The notes under the pieces: model-generated
The model's input: the letters and a program-made list of their open reading frames with translations, nothing else
Told to the model about the DNA's origin: nothing
Database searches by the model: none
NCBI RefSeq assembly: GCF_012927185.1
Contig: NZ_JABBGB010000003.1
Location: forward strand, 1,302,001 to 1,366,000
Direction: 5' to 3'
DNA: 64,000 bases
DNA from: Pseudoflavitalea sp. G-6-1-2
GTDB lineage: Bacteria > Bacteroidota > Bacteroidia > Chitinophagales > Chitinophagaceae
Made by a program: the position numbers and the translations under genes
In this document: positions 43,904 to 53,696 of the stretch, piece after piece
Position numbering within the stretch: position 1 is the first letter of the stretch
Layout of the letters: each line of letters opens with the position of its first letter

Positions 43904-46012
43904 ATGAAGTGCTTTTCTTTTTTAAACCGTACATTGCTTGCAGGTGCCACCATTAGCCTGTTCAGTATCTCCGCTTTTGCACAAAAGAGCAAAGTGGCTG
44001 ATAACATCGATCTGGTCTTTCACAATACCACCGGCATGCTGCAGCAGATCCATTATGCGCCGCAACCGCTGAACGATCATTTCTCCACGCAGGTGTTTAA
44101 CGAATATCTGCAGCAGCTCGATCCCGGCAAACGTTTTTTCCTCAAAGCAGACATCACGCGATTCAAACAATTCGAATGGCAGCTCGACGATGAAATGCGC
44201 GGCAAAATGGTGCAGTTCTACAAAGTGGTGAACGAGGTTTACAAGCAGCGCGTGAAAGATGCTGAAAAGCTCATCAACGAATTGCTGGCACATCCATTCT
44301 CTTTCTCCAGCGACGAGTACTTCAACGATCAACCTAAAAATATCCTCTACAGCAAATCTGCGGACGAACTCAAAGCACGCTGGAAGAATTACCTCAAATA
44401 CCAGGTGCTTGTTCACTTCGATGATCTTACCGAACAGAAGAAAAAAGATACAGCTGCCAGCAGCGAAGCACAGCTCGAAGCAAAAGCCCGCGAAACCGTT
44501 GGCCGCATCGAAAAACGCAGCATCGAAAATATTCTCAAACTCACAGTAGACGAAGAGGCATTCAATCTCTATCTCAACAGTGTGATAAACCTCTACGATC
44601 CGCATAGCAGCTACTTTCTGCCGGTTGACCGCAGAGAGTTTCAGGAAGGCATGAGCGGCATCTACTACGGCATCGGAGCGCTCTTGCAGGAAGCCCAGGG
44701 TAAAGTGAGCATCGCCGAACTGATGATCGGAGGACCAGCCTGGAAATCCGGACAAGTTGAAAAAGGCGACGTGCTCGTGAAAGTATCACAGGGTGGATCA
44801 GACAAAGGCACCGACCTCGCAGGTCTCGCCATCAGTGAAGTGATCAAACTCACACGCGGACAAAAAGGAACCACCGTAGTGATCACCTTCCGCAAGAACG
44901 ATGGCTCGCTCCGCGAAGTGACCATGAAAAGAGAAGCGCTTCAACTCGAAGACACATTCGTGAAAAGCGCTATCATCAACAACGATTCAGGAAAGATCGG
45001 TTATATCACTTTCCCTAAATTCTACACCAACTTCGGCGATGCCAATGGCAGAAGCTGTGCTACGGACATGGCCGTTGAGCTGGAAAAACTCAAAGCGGAA
45101 AATGTAGATGGAGTAGTGATCGATATCCGCGACAATTCCGGAGGAAGTCTCTCCGAAGTGATCAACATGGTAGGACTCTTCATCAAGGAAGGTCCGGTGG
45201 TGCAGGTGAAATCCGCTACCGGAGCGCCTTACGTGAGCCAGGTGCGCAATGCCAATGTACTCTACGACGGACCGCTGGTAGTGATGGTGAACGAAATGAG
45301 TGCATCCGCTGCAGAGATCTTTGCAGCCGCCATTCAGGATTATCATCGCGGCATCGTTATCGGTGCAAGCTCTACCTACGGCAAAGGCTCCGTGCAACGC
45401 GGATTTGGCGTGAGCGACAACAAACAGACTTACAGCATCGACAACATAGATCTGGGAACCATCCATATCACGCTGCAGAAATATTACCGCATCACTGGCG
45501 GCACTACACAACTGAAAGGAGTGTCTCCGGATATTCTGCTGCCCGGAATTTATGAGCCATATAAAATTCAGGAGAAAGACAATCCAACTGCATTGAAATG
45601 GGATACCATCGCGCCGGCGCCATTTGTTGTATCCAATCACAGCGAAGAAGTGAAGAACACTATCGCTGCCGCAGGGAACAGGCTAACACAGGATTCGCTG
45701 CTGCTGGCACTTCGCAGGCAGATCAGCTGGCTCGATAACAGAAGCAGCATGCATGCCATGCAGCTCACCAAATTCAGAGCAGAGAAAAAACAACTGCAGC
45801 AGAACATCGCGCAGATCCGCAAAATGCTGATCACAACAGACAGCCTGCCGGTGATCAATACTGCCGATGTGCAGGAAGAGCTGAAAAACAAAGAACAATT
45901 CCGTAACGACAGCAATCGTTCATGGCTCAACAGCCTCAAGAAAGACCTCTTCCTCTCCGAAGCAGTTTGGGTAATGCAAACCTGGTTCAGAAGCAATCGT
46001 CATAACAGTTAA
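43904..46012 (+). CDS. C-terminal processing protease (S41, Prc/Tsp type)
   Basis: A 702-residue periplasmic protease with signal peptide (cleaved near AFAQ, residue 26). N-terminal helical domain with HFSTQVFNEYLQQLDPGKRFF, a PDZ domain (about 250-330), the S41 catalytic domain with DIRDNSGGSL (about 407) and NEMSASAAEIF where Ser468 is the predicted nucleophile, and STYGKGSVQ with the catalytic Lys near 494, then a C-terminal helical region as in Prc. It trims or degrades envelope proteins from their C-termini. A 13-bp stem lies after it. Confidence 0.93.
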   Translation: MKCFSFLNRTLLAGATISLFSISAFAQKSKVADNIDLVFHNTTGMLQQIHYAPQPLNDHFSTQVFNEYLQQLDPGKRFFLKADITRFKQFEWQLDDEMRGKMVQFYKVVNEVYKQRVKDAEKLINELLAHPFSFSSDEYFNDQPKNILYSKSADELKARWKNYLKYQVLVHFDDLTEQKKKDTAASSEAQLEAKARETVGRIEKRSIENILKLTVDEEAFNLYLNSVINLYDPHSSYFLPVDRREFQEGMSGIYYGIGALLQEAQGKVSIAELMIGGPAWKSGQVEKGDVLVKVSQGGSDKGTDLAGLAISEVIKLTRGQKGTTVVITFRKNDGSLREVTMKREALQLEDTFVKSAIINNDSGKIGYITFPKFYTNFGDANGRSCATDMAVELEKLKAENVDGVVIDIRDNSGGSLSEVINMVGLFIKEGPVVQVKSATGAPYVSQVRNANVLYDGPLVVMVNEMSASAAEIFAAAIQDYHRGIVIGASSTYGKGSVQRGFGVSDNKQTYSIDNIDLGTIHITLQKYYRITGGTTQLKGVSPDILLPGIYEPYKIQEKDNPTALKWDTIAPAPFVVSNHSEEVKNTIAAAGNRLTQDSLLLALRRQISWLDNRSSMHAMQLTKFRAEKKQLQQNIAQIRKMLITTDSLPVINTADVQEELKNKEQFRNDSNRSWLNSLKKDLFLSEAVWVMQTWFRSNRHNS

Positions 46013-46033
46013 GCTGTTTTCACCTCATACATC

Positions 46034-46072
46034 ATTGGCATCTGCGGCTGTTGAACGGTCGCAGATGCCAAT
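46034..46072 (+). terminator. Large hairpin after the processing-protease gene
   Basis: ATTGGCATCTGCG (46034-46046) pairs perfectly with CGCAGATGCCAAT (46060-46072) with a 13-base loop. The following T content (CATTCCTTAATATTTTT) is loose, so it may be a factor-assisted terminator or stabilise the mRNA end. Confidence 0.55.
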
Positions 46073-46132
46073 CATTCCTTAATATTTTTGCTGCGCGCAT
46101 ACTTTGATAATCAACTGACGTCAATTGGGGTG

Positions 46133-48652
46133 ATGAAAAAAATACTCTTCCTTCTTCTTTCTCTTTTCTTCGCATGGCAATCTTTCAGTCAGGCAATTAC
46201 ACATAACGAAAAACCGAAAGGCCGTTTGTACGGCAAAGTGGTGGATGGCAAAACAGGTAAAGGCATCGATGCAGCCAGTATCCGCCTGTATCTGTTATCC
46301 GGCGCGGGCGATAGCCTTGCCGGTGGAATGCTCACCCGGCAGAACGGCGACTTCAGCATCGATCAGCTGAATGCTGCTGATTCGTTTCGTTTGCAGATCA
46401 CTGCTATCGGATACAAAGAGATCAGCCAGACAGTTGCCTTCAGCAGAAAAGGAAAAGGCGAGGGACCGGTAGAAACGGATCTCGGCAATATCAGGGCCGA
46501 AGCCGAAGCGCAGTACCTCAACACCGTAACGGTTGTTGGTTCCAAACCTGCATTGCAGATGGGCATCGACCGGAAAGTATTTGATGTGGAACGCAATATC
46601 ACATCCAGCGGAGGAACAGCCATCGATGTAATGAAGAATATCCCTTCGGTGAATGTGGATGTGGATGGAAATGTAAATCTGAGAAACCGTGCACCGCAGA
46701 TCTTTGTGGATGGACGCCCCACCATTCTTTCACTCGATCAGATACCAGCAGACAATATCGAACGCGTAGAGCTGATCACCAATCCATCTGCACAATTCGA
46801 TGCGGCAAGCACCGGCGGTGTGATCAATATCATTCTGAAGAAGAACCGCAAACTCGGACTGAACGGACTGGCCACAGCAGGCATCGGAACACCCGGTATT
46901 CTCACCGGTGGATTGAGCCTGAATCTTCGCCAGAACAAATTCAATTTCTTTGTGAGCGGCAACTACAATAAATCCGGAGGCACAGCCAGAGGCGAAACCT
47001 ATCGTACCAATTTCGCGAAAGGCGAAGTGAGCAATTACTTCAATCAATTCTCCAGAGGGGATCGCAGCAGATCGTTCACCTCACTGCGTTTCGGCGTCGA
47101 TTATTTTCTCGATAACCGCAACACCATTACGTTATCGCATAACTTCACAGACGGACGTTTCACTACCGGCGAACGTCAGGAACAACAATATTTCACGGCA
47201 GCGAAACTCGCAGATCATTTCGGATACAGAACTTCGGACAACGAAGCAAAATTTCTGCGCAACAATTCTCAGCTGCTGTACAAACATAAATTTGCATCGC
47301 CCGGAAGAGAGCTGAGTGCCGATGTGAACTACAGCTGGAGCGACAGCCGCGATTTCACGCGCATCCTCAATACTTACCAGAAGCCCGATGGCAGTGCGTT
47401 TGCAGCCGACAACCTCGTGCACAACGATGGAACCAGCAATGGAGATCAACTCACCGTTCAGGTAGATTTCGTGAATCCGAAAGGAGAGCATGCCAAACTC
47501 GAAACAGGCGTGCGCAGCTTCATCAACAATTACACAACACGCTTCGATGCATTGTCGCTCAATACAGGTACACCAGTGAAACTGCCGCTGAGCAATCACT
47601 ACAAGTATCGTGAGATGATCAATGCGGCTTATATAACCTACACCGATAAGATCGGCAGTATCGGTTATCAGGTGGGGCTTCGTGCAGAATATTCAAGGTT
47701 CGATGGCGATCTGATAGATAGCGCAAAGAAATTCGGGTACGAGTATCCAAAGGAGATCGGCAATTTGTTCAAATCGCTTTTCCCCAGTGTGTTCCTCACT
47801 AAAAAGCTCACAGATAACGATGAGCTGCAACTGAACTATACCCGCAGGATCCGCCGTCCGAACTTCTGGAACATGAATCCATTTGTAGACATCAACGATC
47901 CGTTGAACCTGCGTATGGGTAATCCGAATCTTACGCCGGAGTTCACCAATTCGTTCGAGTTCAACTACAATAAAACCTACACGGGAGGCAGCTTTCTTGG
48001 TGTGATCTATTTCCGACATTCAACCGACGAGATCACACAATTCAGCGATACTCTCACGGCAGAGCAATACAAGCAGCTCAACAATGCAGCGGTGGACCCG
48101 AATGCGATTCTCAGCACATTCATCAATGCCAACAGCGAACAAAATTACGGACTGGAATTAACGCTTCAGCAAAAGATCGGCAGCAGCTTCGATTTTACAC
48201 CAACAGTAAATCTGCAATACACCAAAGTGAATGCAAAGCTTGCCCATACCGATCTCAGCAATGAAGGTTTCAACTGGGAAGGAAAGATCACTGCAAACTA
48301 TAAGATCAGCAGCCGTTCGCCGATATGGAACAAACTGAGTTTTCAGGCGATCGGAGAGTATGAATCTGCTGAAGTGATTCCGCAAGGTAAGCGCAAAGCC
48401 AGGTACGGCGTGGATTTGGCGCTGCGCAAAGATTTCCTGAAAGATAAGGCTTCTGTAACCGTTGCCGTGAATGATGTGCTCAACTCATCGCGTTTTGGCG
48501 CCATCTACGATACGGAGAATTTCTATCAGGATTTTTACAGAAGAAGAAATATCCGATCCGCACGTATCACTTTCACCTGGAAGTTCGGGAAGAACGATTT
48601 CTCGCTATTTAAAAAGGAGCGTGGTGGCGGCGATGAAATGTTCAAAGACTAA
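46133..48652 (+). CDS. TonB-dependent receptor with regulatory-like domain
   Basis: An 839-residue outer-membrane protein. Signal peptide to about residue 20 (FSQA), a carboxypeptidase-regulatory-like domain (about 30-110, GRLYGKVVDGKTGKGIDAAS), a plug with IFVDGRPTILSLDQIPADNIERVELITNPS, and a C-terminal 22-strand type barrel (outer membrane protein beta-barrel family), ending WKFGKNDF. Such receptors import large ligands with TonB energy; it is not a SusC with a SusD partner, as no susD lies next to it. The ATG at 46133 starts the signal peptide directly. Confidence 0.92.
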   Translation: MKKILFLLLSLFFAWQSFSQAITHNEKPKGRLYGKVVDGKTGKGIDAASIRLYLLSGAGDSLAGGMLTRQNGDFSIDQLNAADSFRLQITAIGYKEISQTVAFSRKGKGEGPVETDLGNIRAEAEAQYLNTVTVVGSKPALQMGIDRKVFDVERNITSSGGTAIDVMKNIPSVNVDVDGNVNLRNRAPQIFVDGRPTILSLDQIPADNIERVELITNPSAQFDAASTGGVINIILKKNRKLGLNGLATAGIGTPGILTGGLSLNLRQNKFNFFVSGNYNKSGGTARGETYRTNFAKGEVSNYFNQFSRGDRSRSFTSLRFGVDYFLDNRNTITLSHNFTDGRFTTGERQEQQYFTAAKLADHFGYRTSDNEAKFLRNNSQLLYKHKFASPGRELSADVNYSWSDSRDFTRILNTYQKPDGSAFAADNLVHNDGTSNGDQLTVQVDFVNPKGEHAKLETGVRSFINNYTTRFDALSLNTGTPVKLPLSNHYKYREMINAAYITYTDKIGSIGYQVGLRAEYSRFDGDLIDSAKKFGYEYPKEIGNLFKSLFPSVFLTKKLTDNDELQLNYTRRIRRPNFWNMNPFVDINDPLNLRMGNPNLTPEFTNSFEFNYNKTYTGGSFLGVIYFRHSTDEITQFSDTLTAEQYKQLNNAAVDPNAILSTFINANSEQNYGLELTLQQKIGSSFDFTPTVNLQYTKVNAKLAHTDLSNEGFNWEGKITANYKISSRSPIWNKLSFQAIGEYESAEVIPQGKRKARYGVDLALRKDFLKDKASVTVAVNDVLNSSRFGAIYDTENFYQDFYRRRNIRSARITFTWKFGKNDFSLFKKERGGGDEMFKD

Positions 48653-48670
48653 TTGACCGGAAAGAAATAT

Positions 48671-48709
48671 AAAACAGCGGGCCCCGACATAATCGGGGCC
48701 CGCTGTTTT
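48671..48709. terminator. Strong bidirectional terminator
   Basis: AAAACAGCGGGCCCCGA (48671-48687) pairs perfectly with TCGGGGCCCGCTGTTTT (48693-48709), loop CATAA. A 17-bp stem between converging genes. Confidence 0.92.
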
Positions 48710-48726
48710 ATTAATTATTTATACAA

Positions 48727-50982
48727 TCAGAATGGAATACCTAAGTTGATATAAGATTGCAGCTTCTTCGTCTGATCGGAATACATAGCCGATATCTCCA
48801 AAGGCCCCAGCGCGAAATTGTATGCGAACGTGAGTGAATATCCCGAAAAGAAATCAGGATACTGGAAATACAAACTCTTCGAGAAAATATTGTTGAATAA
48901 TGTATTTGCTCTTGCTGTGATGTAGGTATTGCTCAACATCATCACACGCATGCCCGCCTGCAGAGCCACCACACTGGGTGTGTAGATGGTTCCTTCCTGA
49001 AGACCTGCAAAAGTGATCTGATTGCGGAATGTTTTGGTGAGTCCACCTACCACAAACTCATTCATGATATTTTTACGGTAGCTGAAATTGGTGCCGCCCT
49101 GTGCCTGAAACAGCAAAGTGGTGCGTCTGCTGAATGGCAGGTAGCTGTCTAAATTGAATGATATGCGCGGATAGGAACTGCCCGATACCAGGTCTTCTGT
49201 TGCCGGTACGGATGTATTGCCCTGAATGAATTTGATGCGCGGACTTTGTCCGGCTATATAACCCGCCTCTGCCTCGAACCTTACGCCACGGCGCGGATAC
49301 ACGGCTTTATCGAGCGAGTTATGTCCGATATAAGCATAGTTGGTTACCCAGGCATTGCTTCCTTTGAAAGACAGGTCCGAAGACAGGGTAGGATCGTACC
49401 GGATCCAGTCCCAGCGCGAGCCCAGACCGATGGTGAATTGCCTGTTGGCGGAGAACTGAAAACGGCCTCCTGTTCTGAAGAGATTCTGCTTGTACAATCC
49501 ATCCTGTTTGTACTCAAGCGTGTAAGTAGATACATCGAATCTGTCGAATTGCAGATCGGCAATGATGGCAAAATTCTTACGTCGGCCTAAGTATTGCAGG
49601 TGCTCACCCTTCACCCGGAAACTCTCACCGATATTCAGTGTTACGAGGCTTCTGGAATTGGTGATAAAGAAATTACGTGTGGTTAAGTTGGCAATTACAC
49701 CAATGCCGCTGAACCGGTTGTAATGCATGCCCAGTTTGGCAAACGTGAGTGGATTCTCCGTTACATCGAAGATGATCTTTACGGTGGAGTCTGGTTGCGG
49801 GATCAGTGAATAGGCCACGCGTTTGTAATAGCGGGTGCCTACAGCCTGACGCACCATATTGGTGAGTTGTTTTACTGTGTACGTTTCGTTGTTGAGGAAG
49901 TTCATGGTATGCGTGAAGAAATCGGGAGATGTCTTTACGGTTCCGTTCACTTCGTAGGAACTCACTTTCACATCATGTACTTCGGGTAGCCTGTTGGGAA
50001 CTACGGGCTCAGGTCCGTAAATGGCGTCCAGTGAATCTTTCAGTTGTTTGAGACGTGGATAGAGTTTCCTTCCTTCTTCCAATCCAACTTTTATGATGGC
50101 ACCTGCATCGGAGAAGCTGCCCATACTGAATTTCTCCATGTTGAAGGGGATGTAGATATTGCATTGGGGAACTTCAAGTTTATTATCCTCCGCTTCGCGG
50201 AAGAATGCTACCTGTAACAATATCTGTAAAGCGTTGCGCACTTTATCGGAAGGAAGCAGTCCGCTCGATACATTGCTGCCGATCACAAAATCCGCACCCA
50301 TCTCCTTCACATCACGCACGGGGAAGTTGCGTACCACACCACCATCGATCAGTTTCTTTCCGTTGAAATCAACGGCAGTGAATACCGATGGAATGGCCAT
50401 GCTGCTCCGGATGGCAGAAACAATTTCGCCTTCCTTCATTACTACGGCTTCTCCATTGCCTACATCGGTACCGATGCATCGGAAGGGTATGCTGAATTTT
50501 GAAAAGTCTTTGACATTGTAAACCGGGAAGAAGAGTTCGGAGAATTTATTCCAGAGTTCCTGTCCTTCCAGTACACCGCTTGGAAGGCGGAAACGATGGT
50601 TAACCCAGGGGAGCTCCAGTATGTATTTGGAGTACTCATCTTTTTCTTCCATGAAAATGCTTCGGAGCGAAGATTGATTGCTGAGCAGCAGATCCCAGTC
50701 GATGCTTCTGGAGATCTTTTCGATACTGTCTGCGGAATACCCAATGGCATAGAGGCTGCCAATGATGCTTCCCATGCTGGTGCCCGTTATGTAGTCTATT
50801 TTGAGACCGGCAGAGTCAATAGCTTTCAGAATACCGATATGAGCCAGCCCCTTGGCCCCGCCACCACTGAGGGTTACGCCGATTTTCGGGCGCGCGGATG
50901 GGGTCTGAGCCTGCACTATCAGTAAGCAACACATGAAAAAACCGGTCAGCACATAATTCCTGGCTAAGATTTTTGACAGCAT
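48727..50982 (-). CDS. Patatin-like phospholipase fused to a BamA/D15-type barrel
   Basis: A 751-residue protein built like PlpD-type autotransporters (type Vd). Signal peptide (to about residue 26), patatin domain (about 33-240) with the oxyanion GGGAKGLAH, the nucleophile elbow GTSMGS and the catalytic aspartate in IDGGVVRNFPV, a POTRA-like linker (about 340-410) and a C-terminal outer-membrane barrel (about 420-751) ending INLGIPF. It would place a lipid acyl hydrolase at the cell surface or release it. Substrate unknown. On the same strand as, and 56 bases behind, an ABC-F gene. Confidence 0.92.
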   Translation of the reverse strand: MLSKILARNYVLTGFFMCCLLIVQAQTPSARPKIGVTLSGGGAKGLAHIGILKAIDSAGLKIDYITGTSMGSIIGSLYAIGYSADSIEKISRSIDWDLLLSNQSSLRSIFMEEKDEYSKYILELPWVNHRFRLPSGVLEGQELWNKFSELFFPVYNVKDFSKFSIPFRCIGTDVGNGEAVVMKEGEIVSAIRSSMAIPSVFTAVDFNGKKLIDGGVVRNFPVRDVKEMGADFVIGSNVSSGLLPSDKVRNALQILLQVAFFREAEDNKLEVPQCNIYIPFNMEKFSMGSFSDAGAIIKVGLEEGRKLYPRLKQLKDSLDAIYGPEPVVPNRLPEVHDVKVSSYEVNGTVKTSPDFFTHTMNFLNNETYTVKQLTNMVRQAVGTRYYKRVAYSLIPQPDSTVKIIFDVTENPLTFAKLGMHYNRFSGIGVIANLTTRNFFITNSRSLVTLNIGESFRVKGEHLQYLGRRKNFAIIADLQFDRFDVSTYTLEYKQDGLYKQNLFRTGGRFQFSANRQFTIGLGSRWDWIRYDPTLSSDLSFKGSNAWVTNYAYIGHNSLDKAVYPRRGVRFEAEAGYIAGQSPRIKFIQGNTSVPATEDLVSGSSYPRISFNLDSYLPFSRRTTLLFQAQGGTNFSYRKNIMNEFVVGGLTKTFRNQITFAGLQEGTIYTPSVVALQAGMRVMMLSNTYITARANTLFNNIFSKSLYFQYPDFFSGYSLTFAYNFALGPLEISAMYSDQTKKLQSYINLGIPF

Positions 50983-51038
50983 AACACCAAATTAAGAAGC
51001 TTTGGCTTACCGTCCATCTTCGCAGGAGGAATTATTTG

Positions 51039-53015
51039 TTATTTGCCCGCCTGTTCTTCCAGCTCCATTACTTTCTCGAATATTACTTCGTACTCGGCAT
51101 TGAGTTCCTTGAGGGAAGCATTGATGGTTTTGAGACTGTTCTCGGTCTCCATGAATTTATTTTTATCGGCATATGTATCCGGAGCGGCCATGAGGGCTTC
51201 TTTCTCCGCTTTCTGCCTGTTGAGGTCTTCGATCTTCTGTTCCAGCTCCTTGAAAATGCGCTGCTGCTTCTGCAGTTCTTTCTTCAGCTCTTTATTGATC
51301 GGCGCATTGGCCACGGGCTTTGCTGCAACCGGTTCAGGTTTGGGAGCTGCTACAGGAGCGACTTCACTTTTTTTTTCAGATTTCTTTTCGGGTTTGGAAC
51401 TGGCGGCTGCGTTCTTTGCCATCCTTTCTTTCCATTCTACCCATTCTTCGTATCCACCGCTGAAAGATTTCAGTTCGTGGTCTTCAATAGCCCAGATCTT
51501 GTTGGCTACTTTGGAGATGAAGAAACGATCGTGGCTCACCATAATGATGGTTCCCTGATAGCGGTTGAGGGCATCGATCAGCAGCTCCACTGAGTGGAGG
51601 TCGAGGTGGTTGGTAGGCTCATCGAGCATGAGGAAATTGGCCTTGCTCACAATGGTTTTTGCGAGCGCTACGCGGGCTTTCTCACCACCGCTCAGTACTT
51701 TGATCTTCTTATCGGCATCGTCTCCGCTGAAGAGGAAACAACCGAGCAGGGTACGCAGTTCCAGTTCGGTTTTCTGGGAACCTGCTGTTTTCATTTCTTC
51801 GAGCACGCTGTTGTTGAGTCCAAGACTTTCGAGCTGGTGCTGTGCATAGAAACTTTCTTCTACGTTGTGGCCCCAGCGGCGGTCTCCGCTGAATGGCTCG
51901 ATGCCTGCAATGATGCGGAGCAGGGTAGATTTACCTTTACCGTTGGCTCCGATCAGCGCAATTTTATCGCCTCTTTCGATCTCGGCTGCGCCGTTCTTCA
52001 CAATAACATTCTCACCGAATTGTTTGGTGATGTCTTTCAGTTCTACCAGCACTTTTCCGGGCATTTTATCTACCTGGAAATTGATGCGTATATCGGGGCG
52101 CTCGATTATCACTTCTTCCACACGATCCAGCCTGTCGAGGCGTTTTACGATACTCTGTGCCTGTGCGGCTTTGGAGGCTTTGGCTTTGAATCGCTCGATG
52201 AATCTTTCCTGCTGACGGATATAATCCTGCTGGTTCTCGTAGGCGCGTTGCTGCAGTTCGGTACGGATCTGCTTTTCTTTCTCGTAGAATTCGTAGTTGC
52301 CGTTATAGATATGCAGCTGACGCTGGTAAACTTCCACAATTTTGTTCACCATGCGGTTGAGGAAGTATTTGTCGTGGCTCACAATTACTACCGAGCCCTG
52401 ATAATGCAACAGGTATTTTTCCAGCCATTCGATGGATGGAAGGTCAAGGTGGTTGGTAGGCTCATCGAGCAGCAGCAGGTCGGGTGCCTGCAGGATCATT
52501 TTGGCCAGCAGCACGCGCATGCGCCATCCACCGGAGAACTCGCGGTAGGGGCGTTGCACATCGGCATTGGAGAAGCCGAGACCCTGCAGTACTTCTTCTG
52601 TTTTGTGATGAATATTGTAGCCGTCGAGGGTATCCATTTCGTGGAGCCTGTCGGTATATGCGATGAGGGTGGTTTCGTCGCCGGTTCTTTCCAGTTCCTT
52701 ACCCAGTTCCTCGATTTCTTTTTCCAGTTGCAGCACGCGTTCGAATGCGCCGAGCGCCACCTGAAGAATGGAGTCGCTGGTATCGAAGCTCAGCAGATCC
52801 TGATGGAGGTATCCGATAGAGGTGGTCCTGCTACGTTCCACCGTTCCTTCGGAGGGGGAATATTGCCCTACCAGCAGTTTCAGCAGGGTAGATTTTCCGG
52901 TTCCGTTGAAACCGATCAGTCCTATGCGTTCATTGGGTTGGATATGCCATGTTGCATTCTCAAGAAGCGCCCTCGCTCCAAATTCAAAAGTTACGTTCGT
53001 CAGGCCGGCCAGCAT
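51039..53015 (-). CDS. ABC-F family ribosome-associated ATPase
   Basis: A 658-residue soluble protein with two ABC domains and no membrane segments. First domain: GFNGTGKST and FSGGWRMRV; second: GANGKGKST and LSGGEKARV; both have LDEPTNHLD Walker B motifs. The linker between domains (about 236-320) carries the charged helices of ABC-F proteins, and a C-terminal coiled coil (about 555-658) follows a Lys/Pro/Ala-rich spacer. ABC-F proteins act on the ribosome in translation control or antibiotic protection; this plan is closest to the Uup/YdiF general type. I see nothing that points to resistance specifically. Confidence 0.93.
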   Translation of the reverse strand: MLAGLTNVTFEFGARALLENATWHIQPNERIGLIGFNGTGKSTLLKLLVGQYSPSEGTVERSRTTSIGYLHQDLLSFDTSDSILQVALGAFERVLQLEKEIEELGKELERTGDETTLIAYTDRLHEMDTLDGYNIHHKTEEVLQGLGFSNADVQRPYREFSGGWRMRVLLAKMILQAPDLLLLDEPTNHLDLPSIEWLEKYLLHYQGSVVIVSHDKYFLNRMVNKIVEVYQRQLHIYNGNYEFYEKEKQIRTELQQRAYENQQDYIRQQERFIERFKAKASKAAQAQSIVKRLDRLDRVEEVIIERPDIRINFQVDKMPGKVLVELKDITKQFGENVIVKNGAAEIERGDKIALIGANGKGKSTLLRIIAGIEPFSGDRRWGHNVEESFYAQHQLESLGLNNSVLEEMKTAGSQKTELELRTLLGCFLFSGDDADKKIKVLSGGEKARVALAKTIVSKANFLMLDEPTNHLDLHSVELLIDALNRYQGTIIMVSHDRFFISKVANKIWAIEDHELKSFSGGYEEWVEWKERMAKNAAASSKPEKKSEKKSEVAPVAAPKPEPVAAKPVANAPINKELKKELQKQQRIFKELEQKIEDLNRQKAEKEALMAAPDTYADKNKFMETENSLKTINASLKELNAEYEVIFEKVMELEEQAGK

Positions 53016-53035
53016 AAATGTTCAATTTTACGCCG

Positions 53036-53043
53036 CAAAAGTA
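53036..53043 (-). promoter_or_regulatory. Candidate -7 box for the ABC-F gene
   Basis: Minus-strand TACTTTTG, full match to TAnnTTTG, ending 20 bases before the ATG at 53015. Confidence 0.45.
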
Positions 53044-53073
53044 ACACAATCACGCGGTAACACGCAGAAATGT

Positions 53074-53081
53074 TACATTTG
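53074..53081 (+). promoter_or_regulatory. Candidate -7 box for the DUF3347 gene
   Basis: TACATTTG, full match to TAnnTTTG, ending 15 bases before the ATG at 53097. It is back to back with the ABC-F box 30 bases away, so the two promoters would share a control region. Confidence 0.45.
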
Positions 53082-53096
53082 GAAAATTTTATTCGG

Positions 53097-53693
53097 ATGA
53101 AAAAAGGCATACTCGTTATTCTGGTTCTGGTAATCCTCGGTATTGCTGGTTGGATGATCTGGGGAGGCAAAAAAGAAGCTGCCCCCGAAAACAAGCAACA
53201 GCCCCTGACTAAAGCAGATAATTCCGATGCTTTTAACAGCTCTTTCGGTGTAATGCTGAATGCTTATTTCAAACTGAAAAATGCCCTGGTGGCCAGCGAT
53301 TCGGCCCAGGCTTCCGCTGCCGCACTCGAACTGGCAACCGCTGCCGACAGTCTCAAAGTGAATGAGATCAAGGGCGACAGTACCGGCGCCATCAAACTCA
53401 CGGCACAGGATTATTCCGGTACCATTAGCGGTTCAGCAAAAGCGCTGGCAGGAGAAAAAGGGCTCGATCCCAAAAGAAAAGAGTTCAAAATGATCGCAGA
53501 CGCCCTGTTCACCCTCTTCCAGACCGTTCGCTACGATGAACAGAAAATTTACTGGATCAACTGCCCCATGGCATTCGACAATACCGGCGCCAACTGGATC
53601 AGTGAAGATTCTGTGGTAAGGAATCCTTACTTTGGAGACAAGATGCTCAACTGCGGAACAGTTGAAGCAAAACTTGACTTCACACAAAAATAA
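53097..53693 (+). CDS. DUF3347 secreted or membrane-anchored protein
   Basis: A 198-residue protein with an N-terminal hydrophobic anchor (about residues 4-19) followed by a helical DUF3347 domain, including YFKLKNALVASDSAQA, and the conserved YWINCPMAFDNTGANWISE ending in NPYFGDKMLNCG. Members of this family are often near metal-efflux or multicopper genes and their conserved Cys/Met residues hint at metal binding; that is inference. Its stop codon comes three bases before the next gene's start codon, so translation is coupled. Confidence 0.85.
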   Translation: MKKGILVILVLVILGIAGWMIWGGKKEAAPENKQQPLTKADNSDAFNSSFGVMLNAYFKLKNALVASDSAQASAAALELATAADSLKVNEIKGDSTGAIKLTAQDYSGTISGSAKALAGEKGLDPKRKEFKMIADALFTLFQTVRYDEQKIYWINCPMAFDNTGANWISEDSVVRNPYFGDKMLNCGTVEAKLDFTQK

Positions 53694-53696
53694 CTA

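Noticed and set aside
46133-48652. SusC/SusD polysaccharide uptake locus
   Set aside because: Neither this receptor nor the one at 53697 has a SusD-like lipoprotein or glycoside hydrolase next to it.
51594-53060. Plus-strand open frame of 488 codons opposite the ABC-F gene
   Set aside because: Antisense shadow; rich in Phe, His and Gly as expected from the complement of the real coding frame.
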